From assembly GCF_001553785.1 (NCBI RefSeq), contig NZ_LOJP01000001.1, forward strand, positions 1,568,493 through 1,615,746: 47,254 nt of DNA, in the 5' to 3' direction. The position numbers and the translations under genes were made by a program. Under the pieces are notes generated by a model. The model was not told the origin of the DNA, ran no database searches, and was given only the letters and a program-made list of their open reading frames with translations. Each line of letters begins with the position of its first letter. Positions within the stretch are counted from its first letter, which is position 1. Origin of the DNA: Actinoplanes sp. TFC3 (lineage in GTDB: Bacteria; Actinomycetota; Actinomycetes; Mycobacteriales; Micromonosporaceae). Positions 9,104 to 17,821 of the stretch are shown piece after piece.

Positions 9104-9637
9104 ATGAGAACGGACGACTTCTGGGCGGTCATCGATCGGGCGACCGCCGACCGGCCGGGTTCGCCCGACGAGGTGGCCAAGCGTGCCATCGCCGAGCTGG
9201 CCACGCGCGACCCCGGCGAGATCGTGGCCTGGGGCCGCCACGTCGACAAGGTGATGGCCGCTTCCGGCAAGGAAGACCTGTGGGCCGCGGCCTACCTGAT
9301 CAACGGCGGCTGCTCGGACGACGGCTTCGACTCCTTCCGCGGCTGGCTGATCGCCAACGGCCGTGACGTCCTCGCCCGTGCTGTCCGCGACCCCGATTCG
9401 CTGACCGACCTGCCCGCGGTCCGCTCGGCCGCGCTGACCGGGGCCGTGTTCGAGGCCGAAGAGGTCCTGGGCATCGCCGCGGCGGCCTACCAGGAGGCCA
9501 CCGGTGAGGAGCTACCCCCGAGCGACGCGCCGCCGGGCCGCCCCGACCCGGCAATGCTGTGGGACTTCGACGATGAGGAAGAGATGCAGCGCCGCCTGCC
9601 CCGGCTGTCGTCGCTCTTCCTCGAGCCGCCGGACTGA
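9104..9637 (+). CDS. DUF4240 domain protein
   Basis: 177 residues. The N-terminal half carries the DUF4240 pattern: MRTDDFWAVIDRA at the start, LWAAAYLINGGCSDDGFDSFRGWLIANGRD in the middle, then a helical C-terminal half with an acidic DFDDEEEMQRRLPRLSSLF end. The family is widespread in actinomycetes, soluble and of unknown function. The ATG at 9104 matches the usual family N-terminus; the in-frame upstream start at 9074 adds ten non-conserved residues. It is divergent from the APH-fold kinase, so the two may share a 54-bp promoter region. Confidence 0.85.
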   Translation: MRTDDFWAVIDRATADRPGSPDEVAKRAIAELATRDPGEIVAWGRHVDKVMAASGKEDLWAAAYLINGGCSDDGFDSFRGWLIANGRDVLARAVRDPDSLTDLPAVRSAALTGAVFEAEEVLGIAAAAYQEATGEELPPSDAPPGRPDPAMLWDFDDEEEMQRRLPRLSSLFLEPPD

Positions 9638-9698
9638 CGCTCGGGATGGTGTCCTTCCGGGGCTGATTTCGGGGAGGTCGAGCTGAGAAAATCGGCGC

Positions 9699-10400
9699 AT
9701 GGAGGAGCTTCGAGGTGAGGTAGCCGCGGTCAGCCGCAACGACGTCTACTCGTTCAGCAAGCCCACCCGGGACCGCATCGTGCTGGTACCCGGCCTGGGC
9801 GTAGCGGGCGACATCCACGCGGGCGTGCGGGTGCGGCACCGGTCCCGCGTAAAGGCCGACCCCAAGCAGCCGAACTTGCGCCAGGTGCATCTGATCCAGG
9901 CCGAATTGTTCGGGGAGGTGGGAGCGAAGGGGTACGACGTACCCTCCGGCGGGCTGGGGGAGAACGTGACGACCAGCGGGTTGGACCTGCTGGGGCTGCC
10001 CCGCGGGACAGTGCTGCGCTTCGGCCCAGCGGCGCCGGGCGAGGCGGCGCAGGCTGTGGTGGCGGCGCAGGCTGTGGTGGTGGCTGCGCGGGATGCGGCG
10101 TTGGATCCGGCTACGGCGGCGGCAGTTGACGTGCTGGAGGACGTGATTGCCGGCGAGCTGGAGCGCGGCGATGACGGGCGCCCGGCGGTTGTGCTCATGG
10201 GCCTTCGCAACCCGTGTGCGCAGATCAACCGGTTCCGGCCCGGCCTGCTCAAGGAGGTGCTCGGCCATGACGAGCGCGGTGAGCTGGTCCGCAAGGCCGG
10301 TGTGATGGCCGTCGTGCTGCGCGGCGGTGAGATCCGGCCCGGCAACGTCGTGACCGCCGAGCTACCTGCCCGCCCGCACCAGAGCCTGGACCGCGTCTGA
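9699..10400 (+). CDS. MOSC domain protein with an Ala/Val-rich insertion
   Basis: 233-residue protein of the MOSC (molybdenum cofactor sulfurase C-terminal) superfamily, beta-barrel proteins tied to sulfur or Moco-dependent chemistry. Family segments are seen at GDIHAGVRVRHRSRV, LRQVHLIQAELF, PSGGLGENVTTSGLDLL and GLRNPCAQINRFRPGLL, which contains the conserved Cys. Between the barrel strand ending RFGP and PAVVLMGLRNPC there is an Ala/Val/Asp-rich insertion of about 45 residues that I do not expect in close relatives; it includes a perfect 2 x 18-bp tandem repeat (10043-10078). Orientation and spacing suggest transcription with or just after the DUF4240 gene. The substrate is unknown. Confidence 0.85.
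   Translation: MEELRGEVAAVSRNDVYSFSKPTRDRIVLVPGLGVAGDIHAGVRVRHRSRVKADPKQPNLRQVHLIQAELFGEVGAKGYDVPSGGLGENVTTSGLDLLGLPRGTVLRFGPAAPGEAAQAVVAAQAVVVAARDAALDPATAAAVDVLEDVIAGELERGDDGRPAVVLMGLRNPCAQINRFRPGLLKEVLGHDERGELVRKAGVMAVVLRGGEIRPGNVVTAELPARPHQSLDRV
10043..10078 (+). repeat. Perfect 2 x 18-bp in-frame tandem duplication inside the MOSC gene
   Basis: Two adjacent identical copies of GGCGGCGCAGGCTGTGGT, each encoding an AQAVV(A)-type hexapeptide step. It expands the Ala/Val-rich loop of the MOSC protein and probably arose by slippage. Confidence 0.9.
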
Positions 10401-10511
10401 CTGCCCGTTCCTGCTCCGGCGGCGCGGCGTGGGACCATGGATGGGTTGGCCCGTTGGGGGCCGGCCTGTGAGTTGCCCGAGTCTGACCTTCAGCTTCGAG
10501 AACGGACGAAC

Positions 10512-12389
10512 GTGCCTGGACCGCTCGACCCCGGCGTGAACATCATCGGAGCGACGGATCCGCGTCGCATCCGCAACTTCTGCATCATCGCTCACATCGA
10601 CCATGGCAAGTCGACGCTGGCTGACCGGATGTTGCAGATCACCGGCGTGGTTGATCCGCGGCAGATGCGCGCGCAGTATCTCGACCGCATGGATATCGAG
10701 CGCGAGCGCGGCATCACCATCAAGAGCCAAGCCGTGCGGATGCCGTGGGAGGTTCGTAACGGCGCTCAGCAGGGCGAGTCGGCAGTGCTCAACATGATCG
10801 ACACCCCTGGGCACGTTGACTTCACCTATGAGGTGTCGCGCAGCCTTGCGGCCTGTGAGGGCGCTGTTCTGCTGGTCGACGCCGCGCAGGGGATCGAGGC
10901 GCAGACGCTGGCCAACCTGTATCTGGCCATGGAGAACGATCTCCACATCATCCCGGTGCTCAACAAGATCGACCTGCCGGCCGCGCAGCCCGAGAAGTAC
11001 GCCGAGGAACTGGCCAAGCTGATCGGGTGCGAGCCCAGCGACGTGCTCAAGGTTTCCGGCAAGACCGGTGAGGGCGTCGAGCACCTGCTGGACGAGATCG
11101 TCCGCCAGTTCAAGCCGCCCGTGGGCGACGCCGATGCCCCGGCACGGGCGATGATCTTCGACTCCGTGTACGACGTGTACCGCGGCGTTGTCACCTATGT
11201 CCGGGTCATCGACGGGCGGATCGAGGCGCGCGACCGGATCAAGATGATGTCGACCGGCGCCGTGCACGAGCTGCTGGAGATCGGCGTTGTCTCGCCCGAG
11301 ATGGAGAAGGCCGGCGCGCTCGGGGTGGGCGAGGTCGGCTACATGATCACCGGCGTGAAGGACGTGCGGCAGTCCCGGGTGGGTGACACGGTCACCGGCA
11401 ACAACCGGCCGGCCAGCAACCCCCTCGGCGGCTACAAGGACCCGCGGCCGATGGTCTACTCCGGGCTTTACCCGATCGACGGCTCCGACTATCCGGCGCT
11501 GCGCGACGCGCTTGACAAGCTCAAGCTCAACGACGCCGCCCTGGTGTACGAGCCGGAAACCTCCACCGCCCTCGGGTTCGGCTTCCGCTGCGGCTTCCTC
11601 GGGCTGCTGCACCTCGAGATCATCAGCGAGCGGCTGGAACGCGAGTTCAACCTCGACCTGATCTCCACCGCCCCCAACGTGATCTACCAGGTGATCACCG
11701 AGGACATGCAGGAAGCCACTGTCACCAACCCCAGTGAGTTCCCGGCGGGCAAGATCGCCGAGATTCATGAGCCCACCGTGCGGGCCACAGTGCTGGTGCC
11801 CAACGAGTATGTCGGCGCGGTGATGGAGCTGTGCCAGAGCCGGCGCGGCAACCTGCTCGGCATGGAGTATCTGTCCTCCGAGCGGGTGGAGCTGCGCTAC
11901 ACCTTGCCGCTGGCCGAGATCATCTACGACTTCTTCGACCAGCTGAAGAGCAAGACCAAGGGGTACGCGTCCCTGGACTACGAACCCTCCGGTGAGCAGG
12001 TCGCCGAACTGGTCAAGGTGGACATCCTGCTGCACGGCGAGCCGGTCGACGCGTTCAGCGCGATCGTGCACAAGGACAAGGCCTACAACTACGGCGTCAC
12101 GATTGCGTCGAAGCTGCAGAAGCTGATCCCGCGCCAGCAGTTCGAGGTGCCGATCCAGGCCGCCATCGGCAGCCGCATCATCGCCCGCGAGACCATCCGG
12201 GCAATCCGTAAGGACGTGCTCGCCAAGTGTTACGGCGGTGACATCAGCCGCAAGCGCAAGCTGCTCGAGAAGCAGAAGGAAGGCAAGAAGCGGATGAAGA
12301 TGGTCGGCCGCGTGGAGGTGCCTCAGGAGGCCTTCATCGCCGCGCTGTCGACCTCGGACACCGCCGATCCCAAGCCTGCGAAGAAGTAA
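10512..12389 (+). CDS. lepA: Elongation factor 4 (LepA), back-translocating GTPase
   Basis: 625-residue ribosome-associated translational GTPase. The G domain starts with [20 protein letters not shown] (P-loop AHIDHGKST), then [13 protein letters not shown] (switch I), DTPGHVDF (G3) and NKIDLP (G4). EF-G-like domains II, III and V follow, with the LepA-specific C-terminal domain containing [23 protein letters not shown]. The GTG at 10512 gives the N-terminus [17 protein letters not shown] in line with actinobacterial LepA; a further in-frame ATG at 10437 would add 25 unconserved residues. LepA upstream of hemW and hrcA-dnaJ is the usual actinomycete order. Confidence 0.96.
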   Translation: MPGPLDPGVNIIGATDPRRIRNFCIIAHIDHGKSTLADRMLQITGVVDPRQMRAQYLDRMDIERERGITIKSQAVRMPWEVRNGAQQGESAVLNMIDTPGHVDFTYEVSRSLAACEGAVLLVDAAQGIEAQTLANLYLAMENDLHIIPVLNKIDLPAAQPEKYAEELAKLIGCEPSDVLKVSGKTGEGVEHLLDEIVRQFKPPVGDADAPARAMIFDSVYDVYRGVVTYVRVIDGRIEARDRIKMMSTGAVHELLEIGVVSPEMEKAGALGVGEVGYMITGVKDVRQSRVGDTVTGNNRPASNPLGGYKDPRPMVYSGLYPIDGSDYPALRDALDKLKLNDAALVYEPETSTALGFGFRCGFLGLLHLEIISERLEREFNLDLISTAPNVIYQVITEDMQEATVTNPSEFPAGKIAEIHEPTVRATVLVPNEYVGAVMELCQSRRGNLLGMEYLSSERVELRYTLPLAEIIYDFFDQLKSKTKGYASLDYEPSGEQVAELVKVDILLHGEPVDAFSAIVHKDKAYNYGVTIASKLQKLIPRQQFEVPIQAAIGSRIIARETIRAIRKDVLAKCYGGDISRKRKLLEKQKEGKKRMKMVGRVEVPQEAFIAALSTSDTADPKPAKK

Positions 12390-12581
12390 AGGAAGATTTT
12401 TTCCGGCCGGGACCGGTTGCGGCGATCAAGGGGCGCGAGCTGCTCTGATGGTTGTTTGCGGGGGTTGGTGCGGGTGTGGTCCTGAGAGGTTCCTGGCAAA
12501 AAAGCGGTTTGGTTTTTCGGGGCGTCGGGAACTCCTTTGCTCGACGGACGCAACGTGCACCACCCCCCGAGGAGGACCTCC

Positions 12582-12860
12582 ATGACTGTCACCGGAATCA
12601 TTACCGCGCTCATCGTCGGTCTGATCATCGGCGCCCTGGGCCGCCTGGTTGTTCCGGGCAAGCAGAACATCCCGATCTGGCTGACCATGGTCATCGGTGT
12701 TGTCGCCGCGCTGCTGGGCACCGTGATCGCCCGCGCCACCGGCGTTGCCGACACCAAGGGTGTCGACTGGATCGAGCTGCTCTTCCAGGTCGTGCTGGCC
12801 GCAGTCGGTGTGGCGCTTGTTGCCGGCATCGGCGGTCGCCGCGGCTACAGCCGTCGCTGA
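12582..12860 (+). CDS. GlsB/YeaQ/YmgE-type small membrane protein (transglycosylase-associated family)
   Basis: 92-residue very hydrophobic protein with three predicted helices (GIITALIVGLIIGALGRLVV; IWLTMVIGVVAALLGTVIA; LLFQVVLAAVGVALVAGIGG) and the GRLVVPGKQ motif typical of the family. Relatives are often stress-induced envelope proteins; the 'transglycosylase-associated' name is historical and no activity is proven. A strong GAGGAGG ribosome site lies about 8 bp upstream of the ATG. It is monocistronic, closed by the terminator at 12901. Confidence 0.88.
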   Translation: MTVTGIITALIVGLIIGALGRLVVPGKQNIPIWLTMVIGVVAALLGTVIARATGVADTKGVDWIELLFQVVLAAVGVALVAGIGGRRGYSRR

Positions 12861-12900
12861 CCTCGACCCCCTCGGGGGTTCGTAGGAACCGCACTGCCAG

Positions 12901-12931
12901 AAAAACCGGACCCCACAGGGGTCCGGTTTTT
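12901..12931. terminator. Rho-independent terminator, usable on both strands
   Basis: A perfect 14-bp inverted repeat (AAAAACCGGACCCC - ACA - GGGGTCCGGTTTTT) with an A-run and a T-run at its two ends, 40 bp after the small membrane-protein gene. It would also stop minus-strand transcription arriving from the PAS-protein gene. Confidence 0.93.
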
Positions 12932-13009
12932 CGTTGTTGCCGGTCGAAGGTGTCGTTCGAGCGCGGCCCGGCTGCGGGACATCACTGGGTGGTGGCCGCG
13001 CGGAACGCC

Positions 13010-13145
13010 GGGTCACGCGCGGCCAGCGGGTACAGCGAAGTGGCCGAACGCCTCGCGCACCAGCTTGTCCGTGCCGGCGAAGTGGTAGGTCAGCGAGCCC
13101 AGCGGCACGTCGTCGTCGGCGGCCACCCGGCGGGACGAGCTCCGC
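13010..13145 (-). pseudogene. Decayed N-terminal fragment of a TetR-family regulator
   Basis: Directly after the stop of the PAS-protein gene, the minus strand encodes SSSRRVAADDDVPLGSLTYH and then FAGTDKLVREAFGHF before a stop. This matches the DNA-binding end of TetR regulators (helix-turn-helix followed by the YHF motif). It has no start codon, is out of frame with the preceding gene, and runs into a stop within about 45 codons. The sequence just beyond, read in another frame, gives AARDPAFRAATTQ, which could be a frameshifted continuation. No ligand-binding domain remains. I read it as a gene remnant from a deletion or rearrangement. Confidence 0.6.
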
Positions 13146-13154
13146 TCATGCTTT

Positions 13155-14804
13155 TCAGTACCGGAACTTGTGCTGGGCGCTGCGCCGGTTCACCCAGGCC
13201 GGCAGCTCGTCGACGTGGTCGAGGCGCGGGATGCGCTCGGCCGGGTCGTGCGCCTCGGTCACGTCGCGCATGGTCACCACGTACCCTTGCACCAGCCGGT
13301 CTTCGCGCAGGTCCCGGTACGTCGCCTCGACCAGCACCTGGCTCTCGTCCGAGCGTTGCAGCGCGCAGTGCACCACCCCGTCGCCGTTCTCGCGCAGCTT
13401 ACGGCGCACCTGGGTGCGGTCGTCGGGGTGCACCAGGTCGGCCAGCGTGGCGAACGGCGGGATCTCCTTGTCGCCCAGCAGGCTCCGCAGCGCCGGGCTG
13501 GCGTACCGGATGACCTGATCCTCGTCGGTGACCAGCATGATGTCGGCGGTGTTGCGGATGACCGCGCGTAGATAGAGATCGCTGTCGCGGCGTCCGATGG
13601 CCTCCACCAGCGCGATGCGGTCGAGGGCCAGGGCAGCCTGTCCGGCCAGGACCTCGAGAGCGTCGCGGCCGGCGTCGAGGGTTTCCCGGCGCCCGGTGAG
13701 GACCAGGGCCCCGCCGCTGGGCCGGGCGACCGCGAGCGGCTCCAGCCAGAGCGGGCAGATCAGCGTGGCCTCGACGTCCGGCTTCGGGTTCGGTGCCGCG
13801 GTCGGCGAGGACAGCCACCAGCTGCGCGAACCCGGACCGGCGGCCGCGGCGGGCAGGGCTTCGAGCGCCAGCTTGCGATCGTCGGTGGCGAACAGCACCT
13901 TGGTGGGCGGCAGGAGTTTGCCCACTGCGGCGCGGACGGCCTCGTCCACGGCGGCCTCGTCCGGCGCGGCGACCAGGGAGGCGCTGGCCTCGCGCAGCGC
14001 CCGTTCGCGGGCCTCCGCCTGGTTGCTCAGCAGCGCCGAGTCGGACAGCCGGGTGATCATCAATACCAGCGTGATGGCACCGGCCACGGCGATCACCACG
14101 CCGTCGGTGACCGCGCCGGACAGGGACTCGACCAGCAGCACGATCGGCGGGGTGGCCACCGAGACGCCGAGCAGCGCGGCCCAGCGGCCCTTCCAGGGGA
14201 TCTGCCGGGCGGGGATGGGCGCGGTCAGCTCCACCATCGAGGAATGCAGGGCAGCACCGCCCCAGGCCAGATAGAGCACCATGAAGCCGGTCTCGGTCCA
14301 CCAGCGGGGGTGCAGGCCGTACGCGATGTCGCTGGACAGCATGCCCGCCGCGCCCACGCACAGCAACACCGCCGACCAGTTGAACCAGGTCGCCGCGATG
14401 AGCCGGGCGGCCACGCCGATGAGCAGCAGCGCGCCGATCACGTCGGTGGCGACTATGTCGCCGAGGCGGTGGCTGTCAGCGATCACGAACACCCAGACCA
14501 CGAGCAGCGTCGCGCATGCGCAGGCCACCAGGTCGATGAGCCGGGCGCGGGTCATCAGCAGCGTGCCGCCGCGGGTCAGCTGCAGCAGCGCCAGACCGAT
14601 GGTGACGAACATTGACAGATAGCTGACATCCGCGATGCCGTACCGGCCGAAGGCGTACAGGATGTCACCGAGGGCGAGGCAGGCGACCGACGCGGCGATG
14701 AGCAGCCACGGTCCGGTGCGAGCCGGTCGGAACCGGTTCACCCCGATGATGATGGCGGCTACGCTCACGGCTCCGAAGAGGGTCCATTCCAAGGCGTGGA
14801 GCAC
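13155..14804 (-). CDS. Membrane sensor with GAF-like and PAS domains, no output domain visible
   Basis: 549 residues. The N-terminal half (about 1-265) is a multi-pass membrane region with roughly eight to ten helices, similar to N-termini of Micromonosporaceae diguanylate cyclase/phosphodiesterase sensors. A coiled linker (LSNQAEARERALREAS) leads to a GAF-like region (about 280-410, ending VLAGQAALALDRIALVEAI). A PAS domain follows (about 415-525: RDSDLYLRAVIRNTADIMLV, LADLVHPDDR, YVVTMRDVTEAHD). After the DVTE motif, where a GGDEF or kinase domain would normally follow, the protein ends within about 30 residues (PRLDHVDELPAWVNRRSAQHKFRY). No catalytic motif is present. Either it works by protein contact or it is truncated; the TetR remnant just downstream makes loss of DNA plausible. 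Confidence 0.78.
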   Translation of the reverse strand: MLHALEWTLFGAVSVAAIIIGVNRFRPARTGPWLLIAASVACLALGDILYAFGRYGIADVSYLSMFVTIGLALLQLTRGGTLLMTRARLIDLVACACATLLVVWVFVIADSHRLGDIVATDVIGALLLIGVAARLIAATWFNWSAVLLCVGAAGMLSSDIAYGLHPRWWTETGFMVLYLAWGGAALHSSMVELTAPIPARQIPWKGRWAALLGVSVATPPIVLLVESLSGAVTDGVVIAVAGAITLVLMITRLSDSALLSNQAEARERALREASASLVAAPDEAAVDEAVRAAVGKLLPPTKVLFATDDRKLALEALPAAAAGPGSRSWWLSSPTAAPNPKPDVEATLICPLWLEPLAVARPSGGALVLTGRRETLDAGRDALEVLAGQAALALDRIALVEAIGRRDSDLYLRAVIRNTADIMLVTDEDQVIRYASPALRSLLGDKEIPPFATLADLVHPDDRTQVRRKLRENGDGVVHCALQRSDESQVLVEATYRDLREDRLVQGYVVTMRDVTEAHDPAERIPRLDHVDELPAWVNRRSAQHKFRY

Positions 14805-14919
14805 GAATAACTAGTACCAGTACGGTCGCTGTCTGTCCATGTCGATGTATACGTAGCGCTATGAGCTGCGAGCATGGCATCGGGCCTGGCCGACGTGTCG
14901 GTGAACGTGAATGTGAAGG

Positions 14920-15783
14920 TCAGTGAAAAACCTCGGCCACCACAGTGTCGTCGCCGACCCGCCGGTCGCCGGTTACGGGCTGCCACTTCCCGTTCGTGGC
15001 GTCCCACTCGCGATCGGCGAAGCGCACCCGTTCGAGCCCGGTGCCCTTGGCGTGCGAGACCAGCCAGTGCGCGTAGCGCCAGCCGGTGTTCGGGTCCTTC
15101 ACGGTGACCTTGAGATCGGCGTCCGGGGACGTGTCGACGCCCCAGTCCAGTTTGAGCCCCTCGGAGAGCGCTGCCGAGGCCGCCGCCCCGCGCAGGGCCG
15201 GCTCGCCGGTCACAGTGCACTCGACGGCGCCGGTGGCCCGCCCGGCCAGCGCCTTGGCGAGCACTGCGGATTCGTCGGCCCACTTCTCGTACGCGTTGGG
15301 ATAGGCCGATCGCTGCACCTTCTGCGCGGCGTCGGTCACCCGCATCTCCTTCCAGCCCTTCACCTTCTTGAGGGCCGCGTAGAACTTGTCGGCGGAGTAG
15401 CGCGGGTCCTGGATTTCCTCCGGGGTGCCCCAGCCCTGGCTGGGCCGCTGCTGGAACAGCCCCACCGAGTCGCGGTCGCCGGTGTCCAGGTTCTCCAGCT
15501 TCGACTCCTGCAGCGCCGTGGCCAGCGCGACCACGATCGCCCGCTCCGGCATCTTGCGGCGCAGCCCGATCGCCGAGATGGTGGCGGCGTTGGCCATCTG
15601 CACCGAGTAGAGGGTTACCTCGCCGTCGGCGCGCACCGTGCACTCCGGACCCAGGTGGGGCAGCTTGAACGTGCCCGGAAAGGACTGGGAGACCACAAAG
15701 CCGAGGGCGCCCACCAGCACCAGCACCGCGATGATCGCGACCGGCTTGCGCTTCACCCGCACCTCCCGCGGACCCGCCGGCAT
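14920..15783 (-). CDS. Membrane-anchored lysozyme-like conserved hypothetical protein
   Basis: 287 residues from the ATG at 15783 (a further in-frame ATG at 15801 is possible). A short basic N-terminus (VRVKRKP) precedes one hydrophobic helix (VAIIAVLVLVGALGFVVSQS), giving an N-in anchored or secreted protein. The middle carries a lysozyme-like pattern: ATALQESKLENLDTGDRDS, then GLFQQRPSQGWGTPEEIQDP and YSADKFYAALKKVKGW. The Glu of LQESKLEN falls where lytic transglycosylases and actinobacterial lysozyme-like domains place the acid residue. The C-terminal 90 residues are a separate small domain with WRYAHWLVSHA. Similar proteins are common in actinomycetes and are often left hypothetical; enzymatic activity is inferred, not shown. 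It is transcribed in the same direction as the PAS protein, 115 bp upstream of it. Confidence 0.75.
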   Translation of the reverse strand: MPAGPREVRVKRKPVAIIAVLVLVGALGFVVSQSFPGTFKLPHLGPECTVRADGEVTLYSVQMANAATISAIGLRRKMPERAIVVALATALQESKLENLDTGDRDSVGLFQQRPSQGWGTPEEIQDPRYSADKFYAALKKVKGWKEMRVTDAAQKVQRSAYPNAYEKWADESAVLAKALAGRATGAVECTVTGEPALRGAAASAALSEGLKLDWGVDTSPDADLKVTVKDPNTGWRYAHWLVSHAKGTGLERVRFADREWDATNGKWQPVTGDRRVGDDTVVAEVFH

Positions 15784-15826
15784 GATCAGCCGGTCGATCA
15801 AAGACTAGACAACGCGCGCCCGTCGC

Positions 15827-16597
15827 TCACGGGACCGGCACCCAGGCGGCCGCCCGCTTCTCGCGGAACGCGGCCACACCCTCGCGGCCCTCGGCCGACT
15901 TGAAGTATCCCGCGGACCGGGCGGACAGCTCGGCCATGTCGGCCCGGATCGACTCGGCAGGGGTACGCCGGAGCAGCCTTTTCGTGCCCGCCAGCGCGGT
16001 CGGGCCGCCCTTGACCAGCGACTCGCAGTACGCCGCCACGGTCTCGTCGAGCTGCTCGGCCTCGACCGCCCTGGTGACCAGGCCGATCTCGGCGGCGCGG
16101 GTGCCGTCGAACACGTCGCCGGTCAGGTACAGCTCGGCGGCGGCGCGCGGGGCCAGCCGGGGCAGCACGGTGGCACTGATCACCGCCGGGATCACCCCGA
16201 GCCGGACCTCGGAGAAGGCGAACGTCGCTGTGCGCGTACAGACAGCTAGATCTGCGGCCGCGATCAGGCCGAGCCCGCCCGCCCGGGCCGGACCCCCGAT
16301 GCGCGCGACCACGGGCTTGGGAAACTCCCAGACGGCGGCCAGCACGTCGGCCATCACCTCGGCCGGAAGCTTGCCGTCGTCGCCGGTTGCGGCCGTTTCC
16401 TTGAGGTCGGCGCCGGAGCAGAAGACCGGACCGGTGTGCGAGATCACAACCGCGCGTACGGCTGGGTCGCGCTGCGCGGCGGCGAGGGCCTCCAGCAGCT
16501 CGCGCATGAGCGGCGAGGAGAGGGCGTTGCGGTTAGCCGGGCTGTCCAGCGTCAGGGTGGTCACCCCGGCGGCGGTGACGGTACGGACCAGAGCCAT
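15827..16597 (-). CDS. Enoyl-CoA hydratase/isomerase (crotonase) family protein
   Basis: 256-residue crotonase-fold protein. The oxyanion-hole segments VFCSGADLKE and PARAGGLGLIAAADLAV are clear, as is FSEVRLGVIPAVI, which carries the position equivalent to Glu164 of rat crotonase. At the Glu144 position the usual GGGxE is replaced by GGLGL, so only one of the two classical hydratase glutamates is present. Substrate and exact reaction are therefore open: acyl-CoA hydration, isomerisation or hydrolysis are all known in the superfamily. The start at 16597 gives the family N-terminus MALVRTVTAAGVTTLTLDSP; the in-frame upstream ATG at 16615 lies near the divergent hemW start. Confidence 0.87.
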   Translation of the reverse strand: MALVRTVTAAGVTTLTLDSPANRNALSSPLMRELLEALAAAQRDPAVRAVVISHTGPVFCSGADLKETAATGDDGKLPAEVMADVLAAVWEFPKPVVARIGGPARAGGLGLIAAADLAVCTRTATFAFSEVRLGVIPAVISATVLPRLAPRAAAELYLTGDVFDGTRAAEIGLVTRAVEAEQLDETVAAYCESLVKGGPTALAGTKRLLRRTPAESIRADMAELSARSAGYFKSAEGREGVAAFREKRAAAWVPVP

Positions 16598-16624
16598 CCC
16601 GGAACCATAGGGCATATTTGAGTG

Positions 16625-17815
16625 ATGCCTGGAGCCTTACCCGACGGGGAACCCGTACCCGCCGACGGCTTGCTACCGGCGTCCGTGCGTGTGTCCGGGC
16701 AGTTCGGGGTGTACGTGCACGTGCCGTTCTGCGCCTCGCGGTGCGGCTACTGCGACTTCAACACGTACACGGCCAGCGAGTTGGGCGGCGGTGCCAGCCG
16801 TGACGAGTACGCGTCGACAGTTCTTCAAGAGGTCCGTTTCGCCGGGCAAATCGTGGCGAAACCGGTGGAAACCGTGTTCGTCGGCGGCGGCACGCCCACC
16901 CTGCTCAGCCCGCACGACCTGGGCCGCATCCTCGAAGGAATCGACCGGACCTGGGGCCTGGAAGCCGACGCGGAGATCACCACGGAAGCCAACCCGGAAT
17001 CGGTAACGCCGGAGTCGCTGCGGGAACTGAAGAGCGCCGGCTTCAACCGGATCTCGCTCGGCATGCAGTCCGCCTCCGCGGGAGTGCTGGCCGTCCTGGA
17101 GCGCAACCACACCGCCGGTCGAGCCGTCCAAGCCGCCCGGGAGGCGCGCGAGGCCGGCTTTGAGCACATCAACTTGGACCTGATCTACGGCACGCCGGGG
17201 GAGACCGCCGAGGACTTCGCCGCCTCGCTGAACGCGGTCATCGAGGCCGGGGTGGATCACGTCAGCGCGTACTCGCTGATCGTCGAGGACGGCACCAGGA
17301 TGGCCGCCAAGATGCGCCGCGGCGAGGTGCCGTTCCCCTGCGATGACGTGGCGGCCGACCGCTACCTGGCCGCTGACCAGGCGCTGAGCGCGGCCGGGTT
17401 CGCCTGGTACGAGGTGTCGAACTGGGCCACGTCGCCCGAGGCGCGCTGCCGGCACAACCAGCTCTACTGGACCGGCGGGGACTGGTGGGGCTTCGGGCCG
17501 GGCGCGCACAGCCACGTGGACGGGGTGCGGTGGTGGAACGTCAAGCACCCGTCCTCGTACGCGAAAAAGCTTGCCGGCGGTGTCTCACCCGGCCTGGCGC
17601 GAGAGGTCCTGACGGCTGAGGATCGGCGTGTCGAGAACGTGATGCTGCGCGTGCGTCTGGCCGAGGGGCTGCCGTTGTCCGCCGCGGACCCGGTTGGCGT
17701 GGAGAAGGCGATGGCCAACGGGCTGCTCGACCCCGCCGCGTACGAACGGGGCCGAGCAGTTCTCACGCTGGGGGGCCGGCTGCTGGCCGACGCCGTGGTG
17801 CGTGACCTCGTCTGA
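16625..17815 (+). CDS. hemW: HemW-type radical SAM protein (heme chaperone, CPO-III-like)
   Basis: 396-residue radical SAM enzyme of the HemN/HemW group. The [4Fe-4S]-binding motif CASRCGYC (C36, C40, C43) follows YVHVPF. It continues with ETVFVGGGTPTLL, TTEANPES, GFNRISLGMQSA, INLDLIYGTPGET and the HemN C-terminal domain (RCRHNQLYWTGGDWWGFGPGAHS). The pattern and actinobacterial context (upstream of hrcA-dnaJ) fit HemW, which binds heme and is not an oxygen-independent coproporphyrinogen oxidase despite old annotation. The ATG at 16625 is preferred over the adjacent GTG at 16622. The stop lies 6 bp from the convergent DUF4870-type gene. Confidence 0.92.
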   Translation: MPGALPDGEPVPADGLLPASVRVSGQFGVYVHVPFCASRCGYCDFNTYTASELGGGASRDEYASTVLQEVRFAGQIVAKPVETVFVGGGTPTLLSPHDLGRILEGIDRTWGLEADAEITTEANPESVTPESLRELKSAGFNRISLGMQSASAGVLAVLERNHTAGRAVQAAREAREAGFEHINLDLIYGTPGETAEDFAASLNAVIEAGVDHVSAYSLIVEDGTRMAAKMRRGEVPFPCDDVAADRYLAADQALSAAGFAWYEVSNWATSPEARCRHNQLYWTGGDWWGFGPGAHSHVDGVRWWNVKHPSSYAKKLAGGVSPGLAREVLTAEDRRVENVMLRVRLAEGLPLSAADPVGVEKAMANGLLDPAAYERGRAVLTLGGRLLADAVVRDLV

Positions 17816-17821
17816 GGCTGC

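Noticed and set aside
12490..12581. Sigma-B- or ECF-like promoter (GTTT...GGGAAC) before the small membrane protein
   Set aside because: Spacing and second box do not fit any consensus well enough to call.
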